64,000 nt of DNA from JBJGXI01 sp045635475 (GCF_045635475.1 NZ_JBJGXI010000006.1:62001-126000); one strand, 5' to 3'; shown: positions 43,919-52,815, counted from the stretch's first letter. Notes: a model not told the origin generated them from the letters alone. A program made the numbers and translations.

Positions 43919-43991
43919 AAACCTAATTTTTGTTAAATCGTGCAAAAAAGGCTATAATTCTAGTGAGAAGGATTAAAGGAGGACTATACAT

Positions 43992-45077
43992 ATGGCAAAA
44001 ACAGATGAATCTTTGACAATGTTAAAAGAATTAACAGATGCCAGAGCGATCCCTGGTAATGAAAAAGAAGCAAGAGACGTTATGACAAAGTATATCTCTC
44101 CCTACGCTGATGAAGTGTATACAGATAACCTTGGCAGTTTAATTGCTAAAAAAGTTGGTCAAGACAATGGACCGAAAATTATGGTTGCTGGACACTTAGA
44201 CGAGGTAGGCTTTATGGTCACTCGTATTGATGATAAAGGATACTTATACTTTCAACCAACAGGTGGCTGGTGGAGCCAAGTGATGCTTGCGCAACGAGTA
44301 ACGCTCTTAACGCGTAAAGGTGATCTAACAGGTATTATCGGATCTAAACCACCGCATATTTTACCTCCAGAAGCACGCAAAAAACCAGTAGATATTAAAG
44401 ATATGTTTATTGATATCGGTGCTTCAAGCAAAGAAGAGGCACAGGAATTTGGCGTTCGTCCTGGTGATAGCGTTGTTCCTTATTTCGAGTTTACACAAAT
44501 GAAAAATGAAAAGTTACTTCTTGCAAAAGCATGGGATAACCGTATCGGTTGTGCGATTGCTATTGAAGTATTAAAGCAGTTAAAAGGAGAAAAGCATCCG
44601 AACGTCGTTTATGGTGTTGGAACCGTACAAGAAGAGGTTGGATTACGTGGTGCGAAGACTTCCACAAATCTGATCCAACCAGACATCGGCTTTGGGGTTG
44701 ATGTAGGTATTGCTGGAGACACTCCTGGAGTTTCCGATAAAGAAGCAGATAGCAAAATGGGTGACGGTCCACAAATTATTTTATACGATGCATCAATGAT
44801 CTCACATAAAGGCTTGCGTGACTTTGTCATTGATACAGCGGATGAAAAGAAAATCCCATATCAGTATGCATCTCTTGCTGGTGGTGGAACAGACTCAGGT
44901 TCTATCCACTTAACAGCGAATGGCGTACCAGCACTATCTATCACAATCGCGACACGTTACATCCACACGCATGCAGCGATGCTTCACCGCGATGATTTTG
45001 ACAATGCTGTTAAACTAATCGTAGAAGTGATTAAAAAGCTAGACGCAGACAAAGTAAAAGAAATTACATTTGGATAA
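43992..45077 (+). CDS. ysdC: M42-family metallo-aminopeptidase YsdC
   Basis: A 361-residue zinc/cobalt aminopeptidase, usually a cytosolic tetrahedral dodecamer. Metal ligands and catalytic residues are visible in VAGHLDEVGFMVT (His and catalytic Asp), AWDNRIGCAIAIE (bridging Asp), GVGTVQEEVGLRGA (catalytic Glu-Glu), and RYIHTHAAM (His ligand). Substrate is a peptide N-terminus, often Glu or Leu; the specificity cannot be read from sequence alone. The ATG follows AAAGGAGGA. Confidence 0.93.
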   Translation: MAKTDESLTMLKELTDARAIPGNEKEARDVMTKYISPYADEVYTDNLGSLIAKKVGQDNGPKIMVAGHLDEVGFMVTRIDDKGYLYFQPTGGWWSQVMLAQRVTLLTRKGDLTGIIGSKPPHILPPEARKKPVDIKDMFIDIGASSKEEAQEFGVRPGDSVVPYFEFTQMKNEKLLLAKAWDNRIGCAIAIEVLKQLKGEKHPNVVYGVGTVQEEVGLRGAKTSTNLIQPDIGFGVDVGIAGDTPGVSDKEADSKMGDGPQIILYDASMISHKGLRDFVIDTADEKKIPYQYASLAGGGTDSGSIHLTANGVPALSITIATRYIHTHAAMLHRDDFDNAVKLIVEVIKKLDADKVKEITFG

Positions 45078-45082
45078 ATAAG

Positions 45083-45276
45083 AAAAGCGCAGAGCGCCGC
45101 CCGAGAAACGTAGCGACTTCAGAATCGACTGAGATAAAGGAATCATGCCCCGCGTAAGGGGTATGTCGACGTTGGACGACAAGTCCGCTTTTAGTCGACC
45201 TTCGATAAAACTTGAATCGATGATGACTTATCGCAGGGCGATTCGTGAAGTCGCCTAGTTTCTGGCGCTCGGAGCT
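45083..45276 (+). repeat. Intergenic repeat element E1 (194 bp)
   Basis: It starts AAAAGCGCAGAGCGCC and ends TGGCGCTCGGAGCT. Its own ends are complementary in blocks (AGCGCC/GGCGCT, AGAAAC/GTTTCT, GCGACTTC/GAAGTCGC), so it can fold as a long interrupted hairpin. A second copy in the opposite orientation lies at 45411-45613. No coding sequence is evident between 45078 and 45618. Confidence 0.75.
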
Positions 45277-45314
45277 AGACACCTGCGCAAATTTTATACT
45301 TTCCTATCCTATGA

Positions 45315-45350
45315 AAAAGGCTAGAACCATGAACGTGGTTCTAGCCTTTT
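45315..45350. terminator. Bidirectional terminator between the two repeats
   Basis: A perfect 15-bp stem AAAAGGCTAGAACCA/TGGTTCTAGCCTTTT with a 6-base loop serves the convergent genes ysdC and the DCC-family gene. It lies at the centre of the inverted repeat pair. Confidence 0.85.
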
Positions 45351-45410
45351 ATTGCAAAGGAAATTATAAAATATACTAAATATGGATAACATTAAGCATT
45401 AGCCACGGCC

Positions 45411-45613
45411 AGCTCCGAGCGCCAGCGACTAGCGAGACTTCCCTCACCTCATGACACGATAAGTCAACATCGATTCACTTCGTTCACCGTGTTTCCTTTA
45501 TCTCCTCGAAAATATAGAACAATTTTCTTCGTGCGAAGTAAAGCTTTCGAAGCCTCCTCTGGTCCTACGGTTCAGTCCAGTCCGTACGTCGCTAACCGGC
45601 GCTCTGCGCTTTT
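45411..45613 (-). repeat. Intergenic repeat element E2 (inverted copy of E1)
   Basis: On the minus strand it begins AAAAGCGCAGAGCGCC (16/16 identical to E1) and ends TGGCGCTCGGAGCT (14/14), with internal matches GAGATAAAGGAA and CGATG-TGACTTATCG-type text. The middle has diverged more than the ends. It ends five bases from the stop codon of the DCC-family gene. Confidence 0.75.
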
Positions 45614-45618
45614 GTTCT

Positions 45619-46011
45619 TTAAGATAAAAATCGTTTTCTTATTTCAGGTGGTGGAAGCGTACAGCTGTCCTTTTTTCCAAACCATTTATAACGATTATTT
45701 GCAATAATGTTGTAGAAATAATCTCTGATTGGACGTGGAACTATTATTAGGGTGCTAAAAATTTTCCAAGGTGCTTTTAAACGTCTGCACACCCGCAACG
45801 CTGCACTAGATCTGAAATAGCAGCTGTCGTCATCGACAAGAACAAAGCTATTAATATCCGCGTCAACCTTATGCTCTTTTAACAGCTGCTGTCCGATATC
45901 ACTTTGAAGAGAAGCAAACTTGAAATAACCTTTTGGATCTCTCTTAATAATAAATTGGACACTACTGTCACAAAAATTACATTCACCATCAAATAAGATT
46001 ATCCGGTTCAT
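45619..46011 (-). CDS. DCC-family thiol-disulfide oxidoreductase-like protein
   Basis: A 130-residue protein of the DUF393/DCC family. The N-terminal IILFDGECNFCDSSVQFIIKRD carries the DGxCxxC motif (Asp8, Cys11, Cys14) that names the family, followed by FASLQSDIG and a helical C-terminal half. A thioredoxin-like redox role is proposed for the family but unproven; B. subtilis YuxK is a relative. Similar genes are common in Bacillaceae. Confidence 0.88.
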   Translation of the reverse strand: MNRIILFDGECNFCDSSVQFIIKRDPKGYFKFASLQSDIGQQLLKEHKVDADINSFVLVDDDSCYFRSSAALRVCRRLKAPWKIFSTLIIVPRPIRDYFYNIIANNRYKWFGKKDSCTLPPPEIRKRFLS

Positions 46012-46071
46012 AGCATCACCTTCTCGCTATATTGTCGTCCTGTTTTTAGTATAACACTTTTGGAGATAAGG

Positions 46072-46308
46072 GATAATTAGGACGTTTTTTGAAAAACATG
46101 ATATTGCTATTGAGCCGAACAATACAGGTACTATTGTCCAAAATGAAACTGCAAAATATAGTATCGATTATCCAATACGAGAAGTGAAAAACGGGACCTA
46201 TACTTCGCAATTTAGTTTTTCTGATATATTAATCGGCGAACAAAAGAGTGACGTAACGTTCGAAGAAGAAATAAGGATTAAAAACTTTTTTCAAGATATA
46301 TTTGGTTA
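46072..46308 (+). pseudogene. Remnant of an unidentified coding sequence
   Basis: An open frame of about 78 codons with coding-like composition (translating as IAIEPNNTGTIVQNETAK and, further on, TSQFSFSDILIGEQK) ends in TAA at 46308. A TAA lies immediately upstream in frame, and there is no ATG at its beginning and no ribosome site. It looks like the C-terminal piece of a larger protein whose 5' part was lost. I do not recognise the parent. The rest of 46309-46560 holds only short broken frames. Confidence 0.45.
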
Positions 46309-46568
46309 ATATTAATTGTAAAAACTAAAATGGGATTAAAATCCAATTATAAACAAAACAAAATTTTATCAAGGCAAGCTAACAGAAAAAGTATCTTTGG
46401 ATAGTTCTATGCTAGCATTGTTATGAATGATTTCAAAACAGATTTGTGGAAGTATTGCTAGTGCAATCTGGATTAATTTCGCAAAATATGGATTAAACTA
46501 ATCGGTAACTAACAGGCACCGGCCTGATAAGATTTATGCTATAATTAAACGAAGGTAGGTGTTAATTT

Positions 46569-46871
46569 ATGAGTAAAATTACCAAAGAACAACTAGATAG
46601 TTTTCTTAGGAGCAATGATGCCGATGTGGAGGATATCATAGAAATCATTAAAGAAGATTATGGATCAGTGCTTACGAATAATAATATTGAACTTTGCAAC
46701 ATAAGTGAAGACAGAATAGAAAAAATGACAAGAGCAATATCTGAGAATAAAGTAATCGTAGAAAAAGTTAAAAAAGCTAGACAAGAAAGAGACCCAGAAT
46801 TCACATCGTATCTTCGAAATAAAGAAAACTTTAAAGATTTTTTAAATGAGGTGAAAGATGGTAAAGCGTAA
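46569..46871 (+). CDS. Hypothetical protein (100 aa)
   Basis: I do not recognise this protein. It is small, highly charged and predicted all-helical (Glu/Lys-rich), with no signal peptide or membrane segment. The ATG follows AGGTAGGTG. It lies in a region with decayed genes on both sides, and the same frame continues in coding-like fashion beyond its stop, so it may be the surviving N-terminal part of a longer protein or an isolated accessory gene such as an antitoxin. No function is assigned. Confidence 0.5.
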   Translation: MSKITKEQLDSFLRSNDADVEDIIEIIKEDYGSVLTNNNIELCNISEDRIEKMTRAISENKVIVEKVKKARQERDPEFTSYLRNKENFKDFLNEVKDGKA

Positions 46872-46967
46872 CATGAGGAAAACATTGTCGCAATCGAAGC
46901 ATGTTATTTTGCCAATAACACGGAGAGTGCGCATATATTTTACACCGTAGACCCAAATAAAGATTGA
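46872..46967 (+). pseudogene. Possible in-frame continuation after the stop of the 100-aa gene
   Basis: After the TAA at 46869-46871, the same frame remains open for 31 codons (for example CYFANNTESAHIFYTVDPNK) before TGA. The composition looks coding. Either the upstream stop is a recent nonsense change, or this is a separate fragment. Evidence is weak. Confidence 0.3.
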
Positions 46968-47111
46968 GTTAATAGAAATTCTTTAAAAACGCTAAATCTA
47001 ATCACACAGAAACAATTCAAATAGTTATCCACTACAGCTAATGTATCCCCTCCTTGTCATCTAAAACCCCTTTCAAGATGAATCTCACTGTATTTCAGAA
47101 AATGAAAGCCA

Positions 47112-47146
47112 AATTAAAAACAGGCTGCCCACATAGTGAACAGCCT
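47112..47146 (-). terminator. Terminator after sspI
   Basis: On the minus strand AGGCTG pairs with CAGCCT around a 13-base loop, followed by GTTTTTAATT. Confidence 0.7.
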
Positions 47147-47159
47147 ACTTATAAGTATT

Positions 47160-47375
47160 TTAATGCACTTGCTTAACACCTTTTTCCAATGTTGCAATCA
47201 TTTCTTGCTTTTCACTGTCGTCGGAGTTTTCCCAAATTAATTCAAATAAAACGCCTAGTCCGGGAAGCATTTTTTCTTCACCGTTTTGGATGGCATCTAC
47301 GATTGTCGCTTCTAATTGTTCTGGATTGTTGTCTGTTACGTTAGCTAAAATTGCTTTTCTTAAATTTAAATCCAC
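47160..47375 (-). CDS. sspI: Small acid-soluble spore protein SspI
   Basis: The 71-residue protein (MDLNLRKAILANVTDN...LEKGVKQVH) matches SspI, a minor forespore protein made under sigma-G and found in the spore core. The signature LRKAILANV and EEKMLPGLGVLFELIW are present. It is divergent from the adjacent rRNA methylase gene, the arrangement seen in B. subtilis. Confidence 0.94.
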   Translation of the reverse strand: MDLNLRKAILANVTDNNPEQLEATIVDAIQNGEEKMLPGLGVLFELIWENSDDSEKQEMIATLEKGVKQVH

Positions 47376-47479
47376 AGTTGTTCACCTCATAATCGAAATT
47401 TATTACTTGAGATTAGTTTGACCTTATGGGTAAGAAATATGTATGATTAGAAAAGAATTTACGATAGAGGATGATCACG

Positions 47480-48226
47480 GTGATAACGTCAGTACAAAAC
47501 AACAAAGTGAAGCAATGGAAAAAATTAAAAATGAAAAAGGAAAGACAAAAACAAGGGGTATTCCTTGTGGAAGGTTTTCATTTAGTAGAAGAAGCGATAA
47601 AAAGTCAATGGAACGTTCAAGAAGTGATAGTACAGCAAGGAGTGGAAGTACCGGATTATGTTCAAGATATAGAAGTACATGAGCTCACCGATAATGTTTT
47701 TCAAGCTATAGCGGAAACGAAAACACCACAAGGCATCGCAGCGGTTGTCGGTATGAAGCAACATAGTTGGGCTAGCTTTCAAAGGATAGTTATTGTCGAT
47801 TCTGTACAAGATCCAGGCAACCTCGGTACACTGATTCGCACTGCAGATGCGGCAAGATTTGATGGGATTGTGCTCGGGGAAGGTACAGTAGACGTATACA
47901 ATGAAAAAGTGGTTCGTGCAACGCAAGGTTCCCTGTTTCACTTGCCGATTTTCCAGGCAAACTTGTTGGAAAAAATACCAGAACTCCAAGGTGAAGGCTT
48001 CGATGTTTGGGCTTCTACCTTAACAGGTGCCGTTCCGTATCATACGGTTGCAGTACCAGACAAAGTTGCTTTAATTCTCGGCAATGAAGGAGAAGGAATT
48101 GCTGAAGCTGTGATTGAGCAGTCTGATCAGCTTATTAAAATTCCGATTTACGGACAAGCAGAATCATTGAATGTAAGTGTTGCTTCTGGAATATTAATGT
48201 ATTATGTAGCCAATCATAACCAATAA
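47480..48226 (+). CDS. ysgA: TrmH/SpoU-family RNA 2'-O-methyltransferase (YsgA)
   Basis: A 248-residue SPOUT-class methylase. The N-terminal substrate-binding domain (VQNNKVKQWKKLKMKKER, FLVEGFHLVEEAI) precedes the knotted SAM-binding domain with VQDPGNLGTLIRTADAARFD, LILGNEGEGI and IPIYGQAESLNVSVASGIL. Target is presumably a 2'-OH in 23S rRNA or tRNA. A GTG at 47480 has correct spacing from AGAGGA; an ATG at 47471 touches that site and is less likely. Confidence 0.88.
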   Translation: MITSVQNNKVKQWKKLKMKKERQKQGVFLVEGFHLVEEAIKSQWNVQEVIVQQGVEVPDYVQDIEVHELTDNVFQAIAETKTPQGIAAVVGMKQHSWASFQRIVIVDSVQDPGNLGTLIRTADAARFDGIVLGEGTVDVYNEKVVRATQGSLFHLPIFQANLLEKIPELQGEGFDVWASTLTGAVPYHTVAVPDKVALILGNEGEGIAEAVIEQSDQLIKIPIYGQAESLNVSVASGILMYYVANHNQ

Positions 48227-48319
48227 AAGCGTTAATAAGAGCTTATTTTCAAAAAAGTTCCTGTCTAAGGTTGCATGTTTCAACAAGTTTTTCTATAATA
48301 AGTAAAAATGCGAATAAAA

Positions 48320-48587
48320 TTAGGCGTTGAAAGAGCTAGTAAATAATTACCTGATCGATTGTAGGGAAGAAGTGCCATAGACTGCGAGCATTTCTATCGA
48401 AGTAATTGTTGAACCTTCACTCTGGAGCCGACACTAGGACCTTGCATAGCAAGTAAAGGTGTTCCGGAATGTTCCGTTATCAAAGCACAAGTGGGCACAT
48501 ACATAGAGCAATATTTCTTTGTGTCAACGAGGGTGGTACCGCGATATGATAAGTCTCGTCCCTTTTTAGGGGCGGGGCTTTTTTGCA
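48320..48587 (+). promoter_or_regulatory. T-box leader of pheST
   Basis: The T-box AACGAGGGTGGTACCGCG near 48526-48543 is canonical, with bulge TGGT complementary to ACCA (discriminator A, as in tRNA-Phe). A TTC triplet in GAACCTTCACTC (near 48414) is a plausible Phe specifier. The terminator pairs GTCTCGTCCC with GGGGCGGGGC and ends in T6 at about 48587. Uncharged tRNA-Phe should promote readthrough into pheST. Confidence 0.9.
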
Positions 48588-48605
48588 TTTTCTCATTTTA
48601 CATAA

Positions 48606-48718
48606 GTCAATTTCATAATTTCCTTACGCAGCTAGTTGCATTCACATATAGTTTGGGAACGGTTTTACCCAACTATATGCGGATGTAAATGGCTAAAAAT
48701 TACTATTATGAAATTGAC
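48606..48718. repeat. 113-bp near-palindromic hairpin upstream of pheS
   Basis: GTCAATTTCATAAT (48606-48619) pairs exactly with ATTATGAAATTGAC (48705-48718). Inside, about 22 bp more pair with several G-T positions, and CATATAGTT.GGG pairs with CCCAACTATATG around the tip. The whole unit can form a nearly continuous long stem in the leader between the T-box terminator and the pheS ribosome site. A small non-coding mobile element or an RNA structure are both possible. Confidence 0.75.
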
Positions 48719-48738
48719 AAAATAAGGAGGTTAAAAAC

Positions 48739-49773
48739 ATGAAAGAACGTTTACAAGAACTACAAACGGAAGCGATTGAAAAGGTTGAGAAAGCAACAAC
48801 ACTGACCGATTTACAAGATGTTCGTGTTGCTTATCTTGGGAAAAAAGGACCAATAACTGAAGTATTACGTGGTATGGGTAAGCTTTCAAAAGAAGAGCGA
48901 CCTGTTATTGGTGAATTAGCTAACAAAGTAAGAGAAGCAATTGCATCAGCTTTGGATGCAAAGAAAGCAGACATGGAAAAAGCTGAATTGGAAAAGAAAT
49001 TAGCAACAGAGACGATTGACGTCACGTTGCCAGGCCGACCAATCCCTGTAGGTGGACCACACCTGTTAACATCGATTGTTGAGGAAATTGAAGATTTATT
49101 TATTGGTATGGGCTTTGAAATTAAAGAAGGACCAGAAGTGGAAACAGACTATTACAATTTTGAAGCATTAAATTTACCAAAAGGACATCCGGCACGCGAC
49201 ATGCAAGACTCTTTCTATATTACAGAGGAATTATTGCTCAGAACACATACATCACCAGTACAGGCAAGAACGATGAAGGAATATGGTGGCAGCAAGCCAG
49301 TGCGGATGATCTGTCCTGGAAAAGTGTACCGACGTGATACAGATGACGCGACACACTCCCATCAATTTACGCAAGTAGAAGGTCTGTTGATTGATAAAAA
49401 CGTTCGGATGAGTGATTTAAAAGGTGTTCTTAATCGTTTTGCCAAAGAGATGTTCGGCGAAGAAAGAGAAATTCGCTTACGTCCAAGCTTTTTCCCATTC
49501 ACAGAGCCGTCCGTGGAAATGGACATTTCTTGTAAAGTTTGTCATGGAGAAGGCTGTTCTGTATGTAAACGCACCGGTTGGATCGAAATCCTTGGTGCAG
49601 GAATGGTCCATCCGAATGTATTAGAAATGGGTGGCTATGATCCGAACGTATATAGTGGATTTGCCTTTGGTATGGGACCAGAAAGAATAGCAATGCTCAA
49701 GTATGGTGTCGACGACATCCGTCATTTCTATACGAACGATGTTAGGTTCTTAAAGCAATATCATAAGGTGTAA
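48739..49773 (+). CDS. pheS: Phenylalanyl-tRNA synthetase alpha subunit
   Basis: Catalytic subunit of the (alpha-beta)2 enzyme. The 344-residue protein has an N-terminal coiled coil (residues 1-90, Glu/Lys-rich), then class II motifs: PGRPIPVGGPHLLT, motif 2 GKVYRRDTDDATHSHQFTQVEG, and motif 3 GFAFGMGPERIAMLKYG. The ATG follows AAGGAGG. It is followed after 17 bases by pheT. Confidence 0.97.
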   Translation: MKERLQELQTEAIEKVEKATTLTDLQDVRVAYLGKKGPITEVLRGMGKLSKEERPVIGELANKVREAIASALDAKKADMEKAELEKKLATETIDVTLPGRPIPVGGPHLLTSIVEEIEDLFIGMGFEIKEGPEVETDYYNFEALNLPKGHPARDMQDSFYITEELLLRTHTSPVQARTMKEYGGSKPVRMICPGKVYRRDTDDATHSHQFTQVEGLLIDKNVRMSDLKGVLNRFAKEMFGEEREIRLRPSFFPFTEPSVEMDISCKVCHGEGCSVCKRTGWIEILGAGMVHPNVLEMGGYDPNVYSGFAFGMGPERIAMLKYGVDDIRHFYTNDVRFLKQYHKV

Positions 49774-49790
49774 AGGAGGAGCGAATTGTT

Positions 49791-52217
49791 ATGTTTGTAT
49801 CATTAAATTGGTTGAAAAATTACGTAGATATAGATGATATTACCCCTGAAGCGTTAGCAGAAAAAATTACAAAATCAGGGATCGAAGTCGAAGGCATTGA
49901 ATATATTGCTGCTAAAAGCTCGAATGTTGTAGTTGGACATGTTAACACGTGTGAACAGCATCCGAATGCTGACAAACTAAATTTGTGCCAAGTTGATGTT
50001 GGAGAAGAAGTATTACAAATTATTTGTGGTGCTCCGAATATCGCCCAAGGACAAAAAGTAGCAGTTGCTAAGCCTGGTGCAGTATTGCCTGGGAATTTTA
50101 AAATTAAAAAAGCTAAGCTGCGTGGCGTGGAATCGAATGGTATGATTTGTTCCTTGCAGGAGCTTGGCATTGAGGAAAAATTTGTACCGAAAGAGTTTGC
50201 AGAAGGAATCTTTGTTTTTCCAGCAGATGCAGAAGTAGGTGCAGATGCATTACAGCTATTAAATCTAGATGATGCCATTTTAGAATTAGGTCTTACGCCA
50301 AACCGTTCAGACGCACTAAGCATGCTAGGTGTTGCTTATGAAGTAGCTGCTATTCTGGATAAGGAAGTGATATTACCAGAAGAAGAGCCTGATACGGTAA
50401 CTGAGCAAGCAGCTGACTATATTAAGGTCAATGTAGAAGCACCTGAACTGAATCCGTATTATGGCGCGTTTGTTATTAAAGATGTCAAAATTGGTCCATC
50501 ACCGCTTTGGATGCGTAACGCTTTAATGGCAGCTGGGATTCGTCCGATAAATAATGTAGTTGATATTACCAACTATGTGTTATTAGAATACGGCCAGCCG
50601 TTACATGCATTCGATTACGATCAGTTCAGTTCCAAGGAAATCGTTGTACGTCGCGCCAATCAAGGTGAGACAATGGTAACCTTGGATGATCAGGAGCGCA
50701 CCCTAACAAATGAACACCTCCTTATTACGAATGGCAAGGAAGCAACCGCACTTGCTGGAGTTATGGGCGGAGCAGATTCTGAAGTATCGGATCAAACAAC
50801 AACCGTGTTACTTGAGGCAGCATACTTTGACTCGAAAGCGGTACGAACGGCATCTAAAGATCATGGCCTACGTAGTGAAGCTAGTACACGTTTCGAAAAA
50901 GGTGTCGATCCCGATCGCGTACTTCGTGCTGGGAAACGTGCAAGTTTACTATTAAGCAAATATGCAAATGGTAAAGTGCTAGATGGAGTCGTTGCTTTTG
51001 ATGAACTAGATAAGACGGAAAAAGTCGTAGAAATTAAAACAAGTACAATAAATGATCGTCTTGGAACGGAAATTGCGGATCAAGAAATTGCTGACATTTT
51101 GCGTAAACTCAACTTTACTTTTGAACAGAATGGTGAACTGTTTACGGTGAAAGTGCCAACTCGCCGTCAGGATATTACGATTTTTGAAGATATGCTGGAA
51201 GAAGTTGCTCGTATTTATGGCTACGATAACCTTCCGTTTACCTTACCACAAGGCGAATCACAAGCTGGTGGGTTAACAGAAGTGCAGCAGCTAAAGCGCG
51301 ATGTGAAGCATTACTTACAAGGTGCAGGGCTTATGGAAACGATCACTTATTCCTTAACTAGCAAAGACCGTGTTGAATTATTAGTGAGCCCAGAAATCAA
51401 AGCGCAAGCAGTCTCATCCGTAGCATTAGCGATGCCAATGAGTGAAGAACATAGCACCCTTCGCCTTAGCATTTTACCAGAGCTACTTGACTCTATGGCT
51501 TACAACTCAGCTCGTAAGGAGCAGAATGTAGCTTATTATGAAATAGGTACGGTGTTTGTAACAGATGAAGAGAAGGTTACAAAACAGCCAAAGGAAATGC
51601 ACAGATTAGTTGGTGCTTTAACTGGTGCATGGGTTACCCATCCATGGCAGCAAGAAAAGAAAGCAGTCGATTTTTATGTTGTTAAAGGAATTGTCGAGGG
51701 ATTGTTTGATAAATTAGCAATTACCGCTTCCTACAAGCAAGTAAAAATTGATGATATGCACCCGGGCAGAACGGCACAAGTATTGATCGGGGAAAAACCG
51801 ATTGGTTTCATCGGTCAGGTACATCCGGCTGTGCAAAATCAATTTGATTTAAAAGATACGTACGTATTTGATCTTGATTTCGAAGCGCTAGTAGAAGCGC
51901 GTCAAAGTGAGCCAAGCTTTGCTAAAATACCACGCTTCCCATCTGTGTCTAGAGATATCGCTCTAGTCGTAGAGGAAAATCTTTTAGCTGGAGACATTCA
52001 ACAAACGATCGAACAAGCAGGTGGAGCACTCGTCAAAAAAGTAGAAGTATTTGACGTATATCAAGGGGAACACCTTGAGCAAGGTAAGAAATCACTAGCC
52101 TTTAATTTGCTGTATTTGGATCCAGAAAGAACACTTACAGACGAAGAAGTAGAACAATCTTATCAATCAATTCTAGAAGCTGTGAAAGAAGCACATGGCG
52201 CAGAGTTGAGAGGATAA
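49791..52217 (+). CDS. pheT: Phenylalanyl-tRNA synthetase beta subunit
   Basis: The 808-residue beta subunit. Order of domains: an EMAP-II-like tRNA-binding domain (residues 40-155, VVVGHVNTCEQHPNADKLNLC), the B3/B4 editing domain (about 210-385, PINNVVDITNYVLLEYGQPLHAFD), B5 (about 405-475), the inactive class II core (about 480-680), and the ferredoxin-fold anticodon-binding domain at the C-terminus (KIPRFPSVSRDIALVV). The ATG follows AAGGAGGAGC. Confidence 0.97.
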   Translation: MFVSLNWLKNYVDIDDITPEALAEKITKSGIEVEGIEYIAAKSSNVVVGHVNTCEQHPNADKLNLCQVDVGEEVLQIICGAPNIAQGQKVAVAKPGAVLPGNFKIKKAKLRGVESNGMICSLQELGIEEKFVPKEFAEGIFVFPADAEVGADALQLLNLDDAILELGLTPNRSDALSMLGVAYEVAAILDKEVILPEEEPDTVTEQAADYIKVNVEAPELNPYYGAFVIKDVKIGPSPLWMRNALMAAGIRPINNVVDITNYVLLEYGQPLHAFDYDQFSSKEIVVRRANQGETMVTLDDQERTLTNEHLLITNGKEATALAGVMGGADSEVSDQTTTVLLEAAYFDSKAVRTASKDHGLRSEASTRFEKGVDPDRVLRAGKRASLLLSKYANGKVLDGVVAFDELDKTEKVVEIKTSTINDRLGTEIADQEIADILRKLNFTFEQNGELFTVKVPTRRQDITIFEDMLEEVARIYGYDNLPFTLPQGESQAGGLTEVQQLKRDVKHYLQGAGLMETITYSLTSKDRVELLVSPEIKAQAVSSVALAMPMSEEHSTLRLSILPELLDSMAYNSARKEQNVAYYEIGTVFVTDEEKVTKQPKEMHRLVGALTGAWVTHPWQQEKKAVDFYVVKGIVEGLFDKLAITASYKQVKIDDMHPGRTAQVLIGEKPIGFIGQVHPAVQNQFDLKDTYVFDLDFEALVEARQSEPSFAKIPRFPSVSRDIALVVEENLLAGDIQQTIEQAGGALVKKVEVFDVYQGEHLEQGKKSLAFNLLYLDPERTLTDEEVEQSYQSILEAVKEAHGAELRG

Positions 52218-52255
52218 TAACTATAGGGGAGAGTGTATCTCTCTTCTAATAGCAG

Positions 52256-52297
52256 CGCATGGGAAAATGTAAGATTATTCTCATGCGTTTTTCTTTT
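52256..52297 (+). terminator. Terminator after pheT
   Basis: CGCATG.GA.AAT pairs with ATT.TC.CATGCG, followed by TTTTTCTTTTT. A second small hairpin (GGGGAGAG/CTCTCTTC) precedes it. Confidence 0.85.
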
Positions 52298-52441
52298 TAG
52301 AGGTTCTTATTGTAATCTTTGTTGCTTTTGATAACTGATATATACAGCGGCATAATCTTGCTGTGAAAAATACGTTATCTCCGTGGAGAGCACCGATAGC
52401 TGGTCTGTGACTAGAACACAAAAAGCAGGCTAAGAATTTCG

Positions 52442-52514
52442 CGGACACAGGAGACCTTATTTTGCCTGAAAAGCCAGTTTTAACTATTTGTCGGCCACCA
52501 GAGACCTTATTTGC
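52442..52514. repeat. Tandem short repeat in non-coding gap
   Basis: CGGACACAGGAGACCTTATT (52442-52461) and CGGCCACCAGAGACCTTATT (52492-52511) are direct repeats 50 bases apart, both followed by TT(T)GC. A weaker related stretch lies near 52375. The 598-base gap 52218-52815 otherwise holds no convincing gene; I recall similar repeats in other Bacillaceae but could not check. Confidence 0.55.
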
Positions 52515-52815
52515 TACATACAGCATACAATAAAAAGCATTTTATTCAAATAAGCGCACTGGAGGCCGCACAATTCTAAATATGAAGCTTTTGTCACAGA
52601 TAAGAGCTGTGGTGTCCGCCAATGTCAACAACACAGTGATATGGACCTGACTTCACAAACTTCAGCCGCAGACATTGTCGCAGCTTGTGTTAAATACAAC
52701 CTTTCAATATTTTCAGTATACGCATTTAAAAGGCCTTAATAATTATAATGATTACCTACTAAAAATTAGAAAAAATATGGTAAAATTATCTTATCTATAA
52801 GGGGGACATACATTT

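Noticed and set aside
45489..45707. A 72-codon frame over repeat E2
   Set aside because: It is built from repeat sequence, overlaps the DCC-family gene on the other strand and has no ribosome site.
46424..46500. A 24-codon frame resembling a small hydrophobic bacteriocin-like peptide (MISKQICGSIASAIW...)
   Set aside because: It begins right after a stop codon, has no ribosome site and no companion export or immunity gene nearby, and lies in a decayed region.
48394..48688. Short frames on both strands in the pheST leader
   Set aside because: They cover the T-box and the 113-bp hairpin and are not preceded by ribosome sites.
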